This document shows, piece after piece, positions 35,184 through 43,113 of a DNA stretch of 64,000 nucleotides. The notes beneath the pieces are model-generated. The model ran no database searches, had not been told where the DNA came from, and worked only from the letters and a program-made list of their open reading frames with translations. Within the stretch, counting starts at the first letter, position 1; each line of letters begins with the position of its first letter. This stretch comes from Jiangella asiatica. Lineage in GTDB: Bacteria > Actinomycetota > Actinomycetes > Jiangellales > Jiangellaceae. The position numbers were made by a program, and so were the translations under genes. The stretch spans positions 18,472-82,471 of the forward strand of contig NZ_SMKZ01000030.1 of assembly GCF_004349065.1 (NCBI RefSeq), in the 5' to 3' direction.

Positions 35184-35954
35184 GTGGCATCGACCGACGC
35201 GGCACTGGCCGCCCGCCTCGCCACCGAGGCGGGCGCGTTGCTGCTCGCGGTGCGTCGCGACCACTCCGGCGTGCACGAGCCGGGCACGGGCACTCGTGAG
35301 CTGCGCGACACCGGGGATCGCGCAGCCCATCGATTTCTGGCCGGCGAGCTGAGGCGGGAACGCCCGGACGACGCCGTGCTCAGCGAAGAGGCACCCGACG
35401 ACGCCGCCCGGCTGGCCGCGTCACGGCTGTGGATCGTCGACCCGCTCGACGGTACCCGCGAGTTCGCCGAAGGCCGCGACGACTGGGCGGTCCACGTGGC
35501 GCTGTGGGCCGGCGGCGACCTGGTGGCCGGCGCCGTCGCGCTGCCCGGGCTCGACACCACGCTGGTGAGCGAGCCGGCACCTGAAGTCCCCGCCCGTCGC
35601 GACGGCCGCGTCCGCATCGCCGTCAGCCGCAGCCGCCCGCCGGCCGTTGCCGAGCACGTCGCGCGGGTACTCGACGCCGAGCTGGTGGGCGTCGGCTCGG
35701 CCGGCTTCAAGGCCGCCGCCGTCGTGCGCGGTGAGGTCGACGCCTACCTGCACTCCGGCGGTCAGTACGAGTGGGACTCCGCGGCGCCGGTCGCCGTCGC
35801 CCGTGCCGCGGGCCTGCACGCCAGCCGCGTCGACGGCAGCCCGCTGCTGTACAACCAGTCCGACCCGTACCTGCCCGACCTGCTCGTGGCCCGCCCGGAG
35901 CTCGCCGACGCGCTCCTGGCGGCCGTTGCTCAACCGGTGAGGTCCGCCCGATGA
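35184..35954 (+). CDS. cysQ: 3'(2'),5'-bisphosphate nucleotidase / inositol-monophosphatase family protein
   Basis: 256 aa from a GTG preceded by GAGGAGA. The metal-site motif WIVDPLDGTREF is intact. The C-terminal GGQYEWDSAAP motif is the CysQ form of the family. It removes the 3' phosphate from PAP, a by-product of sulfate assimilation. It overlaps cysD by four bases, so the three genes cysQ-cysD-cysN act together. Confidence 0.9.
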   Translation: MASTDAALAARLATEAGALLLAVRRDHSGVHEPGTGTRELRDTGDRAAHRFLAGELRRERPDDAVLSEEAPDDAARLAASRLWIVDPLDGTREFAEGRDDWAVHVALWAGGDLVAGAVALPGLDTTLVSEPAPEVPARRDGRVRIAVSRSRPPAVAEHVARVLDAELVGVGSAGFKAAAVVRGEVDAYLHSGGQYEWDSAAPVAVARAAGLHASRVDGSPLLYNQSDPYLPDLLVARPELADALLAAVAQPVRSAR

Positions 35955-36859
35955 CGATCCACGATTACCAGCTCTCGCAGCTCGACCTGCTCGAGGCCGA
36001 GGCCGTGCACATCTTCCGGGAGGTGGCCGCGGAGCTGGAGCGCCCGGTGCTGCTGTTCTCCGGCGGCAAGGACTCCATCGTCATGCTGCGGCTGGCCGAG
36101 AAGGCGTTCTGGCCGGCGCCGATGCCGTTCCCCGTCATGCACGTCGACACCGGCCACAACTTCCCGGAGGTCCTGGAGTTCCGCGACCGGCGGGTCGCCG
36201 AGCTGGGCGTCAACCTCGTCGTCGCCTCGGTGCCCGAAGCCATCGACCGCGGCCTGGTCGCCGAGGAGCCGAACGGCTCGCGCAACCGCATCCAGACGCC
36301 GGTGCTCCTGGAGGCGGTCGAGAAGCACCGCTTCACCGCGTTGTTCGGCGGCGCCCGGCGCGACGAGGAGAAGGCCCGGGCCAAGGAGCGGGTGTTCTCC
36401 TTCCGCGACGACTTCGGCCAGTGGGACCCGAAGAACCAGCGTCCGGAGCTGTGGAGCCTGTACAACGGCCGCATCCACCTGGGCGAGAGCATCCGGGTCT
36501 TTCCGCTGTCCAATTGGACCGAGCTCGACGTCTGGCACTACATCCAGCGTGAGGGCATCGAGGTGCCGTCCATCTACTACGCACACGACCGCGAGGTGTT
36601 CGAGCGCGACGGCATGCTCTTCGCCGCCAACGAGTTCTGCCGGCCGCGCGAGGGTGAGACGACGTTCGTCGCCAGGGTCCGCTACCGCACGGTCGGCGAC
36701 GCGTCCCTGACCGCGGCGGTGAAGTCCGATGCCGACACCGTCGAGAAGGTCATCGACGAGGTCGCGTCCACCCGGCTCACCGAGCGCGGCGCCACCCGCG
36801 GCGACGACCGCGTGAGCGAGGCGGCGATGGAGGACCGGAAGAAGGAAGGCTACTTCTGA
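35951..36859 (+). CDS. cysD: Sulfate adenylyltransferase subunit 2
   Basis: 302 aa from the ATG overlapping the cysQ stop. The PP-loop LLFSGGKDSIVMLRLAEKAF (about residues 33-52), MHVDTGHNFPE and FGGARRDEEKARAKER are standard CysD features. With CysN it makes adenosine 5'-phosphosulfate from sulfate and ATP, driven by GTP hydrolysis. cysN starts after one intervening base. Confidence 0.96.
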   Translation: MTIHDYQLSQLDLLEAEAVHIFREVAAELERPVLLFSGGKDSIVMLRLAEKAFWPAPMPFPVMHVDTGHNFPEVLEFRDRRVAELGVNLVVASVPEAIDRGLVAEEPNGSRNRIQTPVLLEAVEKHRFTALFGGARRDEEKARAKERVFSFRDDFGQWDPKNQRPELWSLYNGRIHLGESIRVFPLSNWTELDVWHYIQREGIEVPSIYYAHDREVFERDGMLFAANEFCRPREGETTFVARVRYRTVGDASLTAAVKSDADTVEKVIDEVASTRLTERGATRGDDRVSEAAMEDRKKEGYF

Positions 36860-36860
36860 G

Positions 36861-38111
36861 ATGGATCTCCTCAGGTTCGCCACCGCCGGGTCGGTCGACG
36901 ACGGCAAGAGCACGCTGATCGGCCGACTGCTCTACGACTCCAAGGCGATCTTCACCGACCAGCTGGAGAGCGTGGAGCGCACCAGCCAGCAGCGCGGCGA
37001 CGAGTACACCAACCTCGCGCTGCTCACCGACGGCCTGCGCGCGGAGCGCGAGCAGGGCATCACCATCGACGTCGCCTACCGCTACTTCGCCACCCCGCGG
37101 CGCAAGTTCATCATCGCCGACACCCCGGGACACATCCAGTACACCCGCAACATGGTCACCGGCGCGTCCACCGCGGACCTGGCGATCGTGCTCGTCGACG
37201 CGCGCAAGGGCATGGTGGAGCAGAGCCGCCGGCACGCGTTCATCGTGTCGCTGCTGCGGGTGCCGCACCTCGTGCTCGCGGTCAACAAGATGGACCTCGT
37301 CGACTGGTCGCAGGAGGTGTTCGACGAGATCGAGCACGAGTTCTCCGCGTTCGCCACCAAGCTCGACGTCCCCGACCTCACCGTGGTGCCCATCTCGGCG
37401 CTGCACGGCGACAACATCGTCAGCCGTTCGCCGAACATGCCCTGGTACGAAGGGCCGTCGCTGCTGCACCACCTCGAGCACGTGCACATCGCCAGCGACC
37501 GCAACCTCGTCGACGTCCGGTTCCCGGTGCAGTACGTGATCCGGCCGCAGTCGCTGCAGCACGCCGACTACCGCGCCTACGCCGGTCAGGTGGCCGGCGG
37601 GGTGCTCAAGCCCGGCGACGAGGTGATGGTGCTGCCCAGCGGCTTCACCACCCGCATCACCTCGATCGACACCGCCGAGGGGCCGGTCGCGGAGGCGTTC
37701 GCGCCGATGTCGGTGACCATCCGGCTCGAGGACGAGATCGACATCTCCCGCGGCGACCTGATCTGCCGGCCGCACAACCAGCCGTCGGTGGCGCAGAACA
37801 TCGACGCCATGGTCTGCTGGATGGCCGAGACGCCGCTGGTGCCGGGGCAGAAGCTGGCGATCAAGCACACCACCCGGTCCGCTCGCGTGTTGGTCAAGGA
37901 GCTGCAGTACCGGCTCGACGTCAACTCCCTGCACCGTGACGACACCGCCACCCAGCTCGGCCTCAACGACGTCGGGCGGGTACGGCTGCGCACCACGGTG
38001 CCGCTGCTGGCCGACGAGTACCGTCGCAACCGGTCGACCGGCGGGTTCATCCTCATCGACGAGTCGACCAACCGTACGGTCGGCGCTGGGATGATCACCT
38101 CGGCCAGCTGA
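36861..38111 (+). CDS. cysN: Sulfate adenylyltransferase subunit 1 (GTPase)
   Basis: 416 aa EF-Tu-like GTPase. Seen are the P-loop GSVDDGKSTLIGRL (residues 10-23), the G3 motif DTPGH, the G4 motif NKMDL and later beta-barrel domains. It is the stand-alone form, with no C-terminal APS kinase (CysC) domain. No cysC or cysH lies beside it, so APS is used by enzymes encoded elsewhere. Confidence 0.96.
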   Translation: MDLLRFATAGSVDDGKSTLIGRLLYDSKAIFTDQLESVERTSQQRGDEYTNLALLTDGLRAEREQGITIDVAYRYFATPRRKFIIADTPGHIQYTRNMVTGASTADLAIVLVDARKGMVEQSRRHAFIVSLLRVPHLVLAVNKMDLVDWSQEVFDEIEHEFSAFATKLDVPDLTVVPISALHGDNIVSRSPNMPWYEGPSLLHHLEHVHIASDRNLVDVRFPVQYVIRPQSLQHADYRAYAGQVAGGVLKPGDEVMVLPSGFTTRITSIDTAEGPVAEAFAPMSVTIRLEDEIDISRGDLICRPHNQPSVAQNIDAMVCWMAETPLVPGQKLAIKHTTRSARVLVKELQYRLDVNSLHRDDTATQLGLNDVGRVRLRTTVPLLADEYRRNRSTGGFILIDESTNRTVGAGMITSAS

Positions 38112-38131
38112 GCGGCGGCGCGCCGTCGAAG

Positions 38132-38163
38132 GGCGACTGTCCGGGTTGTGCGATACAGTCGCC
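38132..38163. promoter_or_regulatory. Perfect inverted repeat upstream of the lasso operon
   Basis: GGCGACTGT and ACAGTCGCC form perfect 9-bp arms around a 14-nt spacer, between cysN and the PqqD-like gene. It may be an operator for the lasso operon or a terminator for cysN; no T-tract follows. Confidence 0.5.
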
Positions 38164-38186
38164 GCAGCAGATTCTGTGGGGGGCCG

Positions 38187-38447
38187 ATGAAACTGCGTAG
38201 CGACGGTGTGAGTTGGCGTGAGATCGACGGCGAGACCGTCATCCTCGACCTTTCCTCGTCCACCTACCTCAAGACGAACCAAGCCGGCTCGACACTGATG
38301 CGGCTGCTGGCCGAGGACCGTTCCTCCGACGAGCTCGCCGAAGGCCTGGTCGACGCGTTCGGCATTCCAGCCGACCGTGCGCGGGCCGACACCGAGGCGT
38401 TCATCCGGATGCTCCGCGAGCGCAAGCTCCTAGAAGGTTCCGACTAA
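38187..38447 (+). CDS. PqqD-family RiPP recognition element protein (lasso B1)
   Basis: 86 aa from an ATG preceded by a 6-G tract. The PqqD fold is recognised from EIDGETVILDLSSSTYLKTNQAGSTLMRLL (split here), with alternating strands, then a winged-helix-like part. In lasso pathways the stand-alone B1/RRE binds the leader peptide and hands the precursor to the B2 protease and cyclase. It is directly followed by two precursor genes, then cyclase, B2 and kinase, which fixes its role. Confidence 0.88.
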   Translation: MKLRSDGVSWREIDGETVILDLSSSTYLKTNQAGSTLMRLLAEDRSSDELAEGLVDAFGIPADRARADTEAFIRMLRERKLLEGSD

Positions 38448-38489
38448 CGTCCGCATGCACATTCACGATAAGAGATTGGTGGTCTGGTG

Positions 38490-38624
38490 ATGACGTACGA
38501 GTCGCCAGTACTGGAGGAGATCGGTTCGGTTCGTGAGCTGACCCTCGCGGCAAGCGGTCGTGGTCGTTCGGACCAGGTCCAGTGGTTCCGGTACGACAAC
38601 GATCCCGGTGGCGTTCTCTCCTGA
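38490..38624 (+). CDS. Lasso peptide precursor 1
   Basis: 44 aa. The leader has the lasso motif YxxPxLxxxG (Y3, P6, L8, G12) and the conserved Thr18 at the penultimate leader position. Cleavage after Leu19 gives a 25-residue core starting Ala20 and ending Gly-Gly-Val-Leu-Ser44. Asp28 is core position 9, so an Ala1-Asp9 macrolactam of nine residues is predicted, with tail DQVQWFRYDNDPGG. The C-terminal Ser suits the kinase encoded downstream. An in-frame GTG three bases earlier could also start it. No homologous known core comes to mind. Confidence 0.85.
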   Translation: MTYESPVLEEIGSVRELTLAASGRGRSDQVQWFRYDNDPGGVLS

Positions 38625-38727
38625 CGCTTCCGAAACGCGGGAGACGTGCTCGGAACCGCGAATGAGAACTTCACCGAATTCTCCCCACCGCACGTTTCGA
38701 CACGGTACGCTCTCGCTTGTGGTAAAT

Positions 38728-38773
38728 GCGAGACTTTGGTGGAAGTCTCGCCGTCCGCCCTCTCTCAGAGGGC
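38728..38773 (+). other. Tandem RNA hairpins between the two lasso precursor genes
   Basis: There are two perfect stems: GCGAGACTT/AAGTCTCGC (9 bp, 6-nt loop, 38728-38751) and GCCCTCT/AGAGGGC (7 bp, 3-nt loop, 38757-38773). They end 20 bases before the second precursor start. Possible roles are transcript stabilisation, attenuation or control of the second start site. Confidence 0.6.
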
Positions 38774-38793
38774 ACCAGAAGGGGGGCACGGAA

Positions 38794-38934
38794 ATGGCTT
38801 ATGAGCCACCCGTGGTGGAAGAAGTGGGTTCCGTTCGCGAGCTGACCCTCGCGCACGGCGGCCAAGGTTCGGCGGACCAGATTCTCTGGTTCACCTGGGG
38901 CAATGACCGCCCGCCGGGCGGCGGCCTGTCCTGA
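38794..38934 (+). CDS. Lasso peptide precursor 2
   Basis: 46 aa with a GAAGGGGGG site upstream. The leader (Y3, P6, V8, G12, T18) is nearly identical to that of precursor 1, including SVRELTLA. The 27-residue core starts Ala20-His-Gly-Gly and has Asp28 at core position 9, giving the same Ala1-Asp9 ring. The tail shares DQ(I/V)xWF and ends Gly-Gly-Gly-Leu-Ser46. The two cores differ in ring (Arg-rich versus Gly/His) and tail, so the operon should make two related peptides. Confidence 0.87.
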   Translation: MAYEPPVVEEVGSVRELTLAHGGQGSADQILWFTWGNDRPPGGGLS

Positions 38935-38956
38935 CGCCGTCACACTCACGAAGCGT

Positions 38957-38989
38957 GTGGAGCCGTTCGCACCGTGGGGGCGGCTCCAC
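38957..38989 (+). other. Hairpin between the second lasso precursor and the cyclase gene
   Basis: GTGGAGCCG/CGGCTCCAC forms a perfect 9-bp stem with a 15-nt loop, 22 bases after the precursor 2 stop. It is well placed to limit read-through or protect the short precursor mRNA and keep precursor above enzyme levels. Confidence 0.6.
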
Positions 38990-39022
38990 GCCGTGAGCCG
39001 GCAGAACTCCGGGGGCCTGTTC

Positions 39023-40207
39023 ATGGGTGGAAAGAGGCCGGCGCCGTCGTTCGCGGGCACCGGAGTCGAAACGCCGTACTATCGGCTGTCCGCATTCGAG
39101 CTGGCGACGTCCTGGGTGCCCGGCGTGCGGCCGCTGGGGCCGCTGCCGGACACCGTCTCGTCGGCCAGGATCGCTTTCGAGAGCGCCGTCCGCCCGGCGC
39201 TGCTCCGCCCGCCCTGCTACGTCTCGTTCTCCGGCGGACGTGACTCGTCCGCTGTCCTGGCGGTCGCCACGCACATCGCCCGCCGCGAAGGACTCGCCGA
39301 CCCCGTCCCTGTGACCGAGGTCTACCCGGGTATCGACGCGGCTGATGAGTCGCACTGGCAACGGCTGGTGATCGACCACTTGGGGCTGCACGAGTGGACC
39401 CGCATCTCGATCAGCGGTGAGAGCGACCTGCTCGGTGCGGCGGCCCAGGCGAGTCTGCTGCGTCGCGGTGTGCTCTGGCCGCCGTCCTTCCATGTCAAGG
39501 ACGCCCTCTTCGCAACGGCGTCCGGCGGCACCCTGCTGACTGGTGAGGGCGGCGACGAGGTCATCGGCCCTCGCCGCGTGACGCCGGTGACGCTGCTGGT
39601 GCGCAAGCGCCGGCGACCGCGGCCGGCACTGCTCCGCGCGGTCACCGCCGCCCTGGCCCCCGCGCCACTGCGCCGAGCCTGGCTGCGCCGCGACATCGCC
39701 CGCAGCGACCAGCAGCCCTGGCTCCGTCCGTCGGTGGCGCGTGAGCACCGTCGGCAACTGGCCGCCGACGAGGCCGCGGAGCCGTTGTCCTGGGGCCGCG
39801 CGATCCGCTGGGTCCGCCACCGTCGCGCTGTCGACGCCGTGCTGACCAACTACCAGGCGCTGGGCACGGAGCACGACGTCGTTGTCGGCCATCCGTTGCT
39901 CGACGACGGCTTCCTGGCGGCACTCGCTGGTGCGGGCGGACGCTGGGGCTTTGCCGGCCGCACGGCGCTGATGCGGATCCTCTTCGCCGACGTCCTGCCG
40001 GACGAGATCCTGCGCCGCTCTACGAAGGCGAGCTTCGACCGCGCGTACATGGGTGAGGCCACCCGCGACTTCGCCCGCGGCTGGGACGGCACCGGCGTCG
40101 ACACCGACCTCGTCGACCCCGAGACACTGCGGGCGGCGTGGCTGTCCGACCACCCGTCCACGCTGAGCGGCACGTTGCTGCAGCAGGCCTGGCTGGCGAG
40201 CCGATGA
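39023..40207 (+). CDS. Lasso peptide cyclase, asparagine-synthase-like, lacking the glutaminase domain
   Basis: 394 aa from the ATG at 39023; a GTG at 38993 is possible but sits against the hairpin. The ATP-pyrophosphatase motif SGGRDSS is at residues 70-76. The GGDEVIGPRR segment and the catalytic-Lys region LPDEILRRSTKASFD follow, as in asparagine synthetase and McjC. It adenylates the Asp9 side chain of the precursor so that Ala1 can attack. Typical cyclases are 500-650 aa with an N-terminal Ntn-hydrolase-like domain; this one has only about 65 residues before the P-loop. It overlaps the B2 gene (ATGA). Confidence 0.85.
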   Translation: MGGKRPAPSFAGTGVETPYYRLSAFELATSWVPGVRPLGPLPDTVSSARIAFESAVRPALLRPPCYVSFSGGRDSSAVLAVATHIARREGLADPVPVTEVYPGIDAADESHWQRLVIDHLGLHEWTRISISGESDLLGAAAQASLLRRGVLWPPSFHVKDALFATASGGTLLTGEGGDEVIGPRRVTPVTLLVRKRRRPRPALLRAVTAALAPAPLRRAWLRRDIARSDQQPWLRPSVAREHRRQLAADEAAEPLSWGRAIRWVRHRRAVDAVLTNYQALGTEHDVVVGHPLLDDGFLAALAGAGGRWGFAGRTALMRILFADVLPDEILRRSTKASFDRAYMGEATRDFARGWDGTGVDTDLVDPETLRAAWLSDHPSTLSGTLLQQAWLASR

Positions 40208-40650
40208 TCCGCGCGGTCCCGCTTCGGGAGTGGCCGGCGCTGCTGGCCGCGGCCGGCGTCGCTCTCGTCGTCGAGGTGGGCCTGCGGGTCACGACGCTGC
40301 CGCGGCTGGCCCGGCTGCTCGGCGCCCCGCTGCGAACCGACGACGGCGGCGACCTCATGCCGCCGTCGACGCCGGCTCGCCTCGGACCCTCGCTGACGCC
40401 TGCGACCCGACGGCGGCTGCGGGCTGTGCGCCGCGTACTGCGGCACTGGCCGTTCGGCGACACCTGCCTGCGTCGGGCTCTGGTGAGCGGCCACGTGCTG
40501 CGCCGGCTCCGCCCCGTCCTGCGGGTCGGCGTGGCGAAGGTGGACGGGCGTATCCAGGCGCACGCCTGGCTGGAGATCGACGGGGTGAGCCTCGACCCGG
40601 CCGGCGCGGAGCTGTACCAGACCTTCGAGTCGATCGGCGGTGCCCGCTGA
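40204..40650 (+). CDS. Lasso peptide leader protease B2 (transglutaminase-like)
   Basis: 148 aa. A hydrophobic N-terminal segment (about residues 11-28) is followed by the Cys-His-Asp triad of McjB-type proteases: Cys88 in FGDTCLRRAL, His120 in QAHAWLEIDG and Asp131 in SLDP. It cuts the leader between Leu19 and Ala20 of each precursor. The recognition half of McjB is absent and supplied by the PqqD-like B1 protein, so this is the split B1/B2 type. It is coupled to the cyclase (ATGA) and to the kinase (TGATG). Confidence 0.88.
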   Translation: MIRAVPLREWPALLAAAGVALVVEVGLRVTTLPRLARLLGAPLRTDDGGDLMPPSTPARLGPSLTPATRRRLRAVRRVLRHWPFGDTCLRRALVSGHVLRRLRPVLRVGVAKVDGRIQAHAWLEIDGVSLDPAGAELYQTFESIGGAR

Positions 40651-41609
40651 TGACGCTGGAGCGGCAGTTTCTCTACGGCCTGTCGGTCGCCTCCGAGGTG
40701 CCGCTCTACCAGGAACGACCGGCTCTGGCCGAAGGACGGCCGGACGTGGTGATCCGGTGGGGACGGCCGGTGCCGCGGCGCGACGAGCCGCCGGCCGGGC
40801 AGATGCTGGCGCACCTGGAGCTCGACCAGCCGTACTACACCTTCACCCGGACCGGCGACGACGGCTACCGACTGCGGTTCTACCGGACCTGCGACTTCGT
40901 CGTCGAGCCGGGCCTGCGGACGGTGCGGGTGGAGCTGGTCGCCGGCGCCGACCCGGGGATCGCCGGCATCCTCACCGCCGGTGCGCTGCTGTCGTTCCTG
41001 CTCACCGTCCGCGGCGAGGTCGTGCTGCATGCCAGTGCCGTGCAGGTCGGCGACGGCGCGGTGGCGTTCGTCGGCCGCTCCGGCATGGGCAAGTCGACCA
41101 TGGCGACGCTGCTGTGCGCCGACGGCGGCGCGCTCGTCACCGACGACGTACTCCGGCTGGACGGCGACAGCGGACGGTTCGTGTGCCGGCTCGGCGCGAC
41201 CGAGCTGCGGCTGCGCAAGTCCGCGGCCGAGCTGGTCGAGCAGTTCGACGTCGCGCCCGCCAGCCGGGTCACCAGCGACGCGCGCGACGCCCTTCGCGTG
41301 GCCCCGTCGACGACGGACCGGGTGCCCCTGGCCGGCATCGTGTTCCCGCTCCCGGACCACGAGCGCGACACCGTCGAGGTCACCCGGCTGGGCGCCATGG
41401 AGGCCCTGATCACGCTTTTGCGGTTCCCGCGGCTGCTCGGCTGGACCGACCCGGCCATCCTGGACCGTCAGTTCCAGCAGGCCGGCGAGATCGTGGAGCG
41501 GGTGCCGGTCTTCATCGCCCGGGTCCCCTGGGGCCCGCCGTTCCGTCCCGATCTGGCACCCGCGATCGCCGCCGCCGTCGGCGTCACCGCTCCAGCCGCC
41601 CCGAAATGA
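40650..41609 (+). CDS. HPr-kinase-like lasso peptide kinase (PadeK-type)
   Basis: 319 aa. The C-terminal half is an HPr-kinase-like fold with HASAV (127-131), Walker A GRSGMGKST (142-150) and ALVTDD (161-166). Kinases of this type (PadeK, ThcoK) phosphorylate the side chain of the C-terminal Ser of lasso precursors. Both precursors here end in Leu-Ser, which supports that role directly. Its last codons and stop lie within the repeat beginning at 41602, so the C-terminus was probably changed by insertion of that element. Confidence 0.85.
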   Translation: MTLERQFLYGLSVASEVPLYQERPALAEGRPDVVIRWGRPVPRRDEPPAGQMLAHLELDQPYYTFTRTGDDGYRLRFYRTCDFVVEPGLRTVRVELVAGADPGIAGILTAGALLSFLLTVRGEVVLHASAVQVGDGAVAFVGRSGMGKSTMATLLCADGGALVTDDVLRLDGDSGRFVCRLGATELRLRKSAAELVEQFDVAPASRVTSDARDALRVAPSTTDRVPLAGIVFPLPDHERDTVEVTRLGAMEALITLLRFPRLLGWTDPAILDRQFQQAGEIVERVPVFIARVPWGPPFRPDLAPAIAAAVGVTAPAAPK

Positions 41610-41681
41610 TCACGTTCAGCACGAAATCTCGTGTCGCACCATGCTTGCGATCATGGTGACGCGCGGAGAGTCCTCGTGACG
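41602..41681. repeat. Palindromic intergenic repeat, copy 2 (3' end degraded)
   Basis: Closely matches the reverse complement of 34969-35060 over about 65 bases from its left end, CGAAATGATCACGTTCAGCA. The right inverted end has decayed. The first bases provide the kinase stop codon (TGA at 41607-41609). Confidence 0.75.
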
Positions 41682-41729
41682 TAGCCGCACACTCACACTC
41701 ACGGCGGCCCGGCGGCCGACCGGCCGGCC

Positions 41730-42149
41730 TCAGCCCTGCGGCGTGCGGTAGAGCGGCTGTGCCTCCTGCGGCGGTGCGCCGATCCTCGATCGCGAGTGCG
41801 CCTGGCCGAGCCACGTGCCGACGTCGTCGCCCTCGCCGCGGTCGGGGCGGTCGACCCGGGTGGTGTCGCCCTCGTCGCGCTCGGCGGCCCGTTCGTGCGC
41901 GGCCACCTTGCGCCGCAGGTACTCGATCTCCTCCCGGCGCTCGCGGGAACGCCGCACGCCCGCAATGCAGGCGAGCAGCCCGAGCATGCCGAGCATGCCG
42001 GTGCCGATGCCGACGGCGAAGACCCCCCACAGCGGCGTGTCCAGGTCGATGTCGAACGCGCTCACCGCGACCTGATCGCCGCCCTCGATCACAGCGACGA
42101 CGACCGCTGCGGCGGCGACGGCGAGCAACAGCAGTCCGAGCACGATCAT
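41730..42149 (-). CDS. Small two-span membrane protein, LapA-like
   Basis: 139 aa from the ATG at 42149 with GGAGGACC upstream. Two hydrophobic segments (about residues 2-22 and 39-65) are joined by a short loop; a charged helix (SRERREEIEYLRRKVAAHERA) and a disordered tail follow. The layout resembles LapA-domain or envelope scaffold proteins. No catalytic motif is seen and the function is unknown. Confidence 0.65.
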   Translation of the reverse strand: MIVLGLLLLAVAAAAVVVAVIEGGDQVAVSAFDIDLDTPLWGVFAVGIGTGMLGMLGLLACIAGVRRSRERREEIEYLRRKVAAHERAAERDEGDTTRVDRPDRGEGDDVGTWLGQAHSRSRIGAPPQEAQPLYRTPQG

Positions 42150-42360
42150 GAGAAGGTCCTCCGTCTCTCGGCGGTTCCTAAACATACCTTCCCGTCGAGT
42201 CATCTGGGCAAACCAGGACAGGACGGTCTGTGGTCGGCTGCGGGCTGCCGATCGGCGTGCGGCGGGAATACCGTCGCAAGTAAGGCCCCGACGACCGATG
42301 AGTTCTGGTCGCTGGTCCGGTCTCTTCGTCTGAACTGCCGCGTCCGAAGGAGACCAGACG

Positions 42361-42897
42361 ATGACGACGCAACCGGCGCAGGCCCGCAACCTCGATGGCT
42401 ACGGCGCGCCGCTGATTCCGTGGGAGAAGGTCCGCGACCGCCTTGGGCAGGGGGTCAGCCAGGCGCCAGGCACGGGCGGCCCGAACCGGCACACTTGCTG
42501 GCTGGCGACCGTGCGGCCCGACGGGCGACCGCATGTCATGCCGCTGGGAGCGCTCTGGATGGACGAGAGGTTCTACTTCACCGCCGGCCCGGGCACCCGC
42601 AAGGCCAAGAATCTCGCCCGCGACCCGCACTGCGTGATCACGGTCGCCACCGACCCGTTCGACCTGGTCGTGGAGGGCAAGGCGGTCAAGGTGACCGATG
42701 AGGCGACGCTCCAGCGCGTGTGCGGTGCCTACAACAGCGAGGGCTGGCCGGCAATCGTCCGCGACGGAGCCCTCCACGCCGACTACAGCGCGCCCAGCGC
42801 CGGCCCGCCGCCCTGGTACGTCTACGAGGTCCGCCCGGCGACGGCGTACGTCCTCGGCGCCGAGGACCCGTACGGCGCGACCCGCTGGACGTTCTGA
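42361..42897 (+). CDS. Pyridoxamine 5'-phosphate oxidase-fold protein (FMN/F420-type)
   Basis: 178 aa. A split-barrel PPOX protein with CWLATVRPDGRPHVMPLGALW (split) near residues 43-63, the GTRKAKNLARDPHC segment and VVEGKAVKVTDE. Actinobacterial members bind FMN, F420 or heme and reduce small molecules. It has an AAGGAGA site before the ATG and stands as a single gene. The cofactor cannot be decided from the sequence. Confidence 0.85.
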   Translation: MTTQPAQARNLDGYGAPLIPWEKVRDRLGQGVSQAPGTGGPNRHTCWLATVRPDGRPHVMPLGALWMDERFYFTAGPGTRKAKNLARDPHCVITVATDPFDLVVEGKAVKVTDEATLQRVCGAYNSEGWPAIVRDGALHADYSAPSAGPPPWYVYEVRPATAYVLGAEDPYGATRWTF

Positions 42898-43113
42898 CCC
42901 AAGCCGCTCTCACTCGACAAGGCAACCAGGGATATCCGGTCGGCGACGCCGAAGTCCACCGGGTCGTCGACGCTGTCCGGGAAGCAGACGTGGTGCGGTC
43001 TCGAACTGCGAGCGATGGACGCCGTCGCGGTGCAGCGCGGTCAGCAGCGGCACGCCGCCGACGAGGCGATCGGGCGGAAGCTCAGCGTCACCGGCAGCGA
43101 CGGGTCCATCGGC

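Noticed and set aside
35184..38111. cysQ-cysD-cysN as part of the lasso cluster (for peptide sulfation)
   Set aside because: No sulfotransferase or APS kinase lies nearby, and the three genes are a normal sulfate-assimilation set.
42898..43113. Possible minus-strand gene remnant with a VHRSQFET-like stretch in the gap after the PPOX gene
   Set aside because: Too short, interrupted by stops and frame changes, and no domain can be assigned with confidence.
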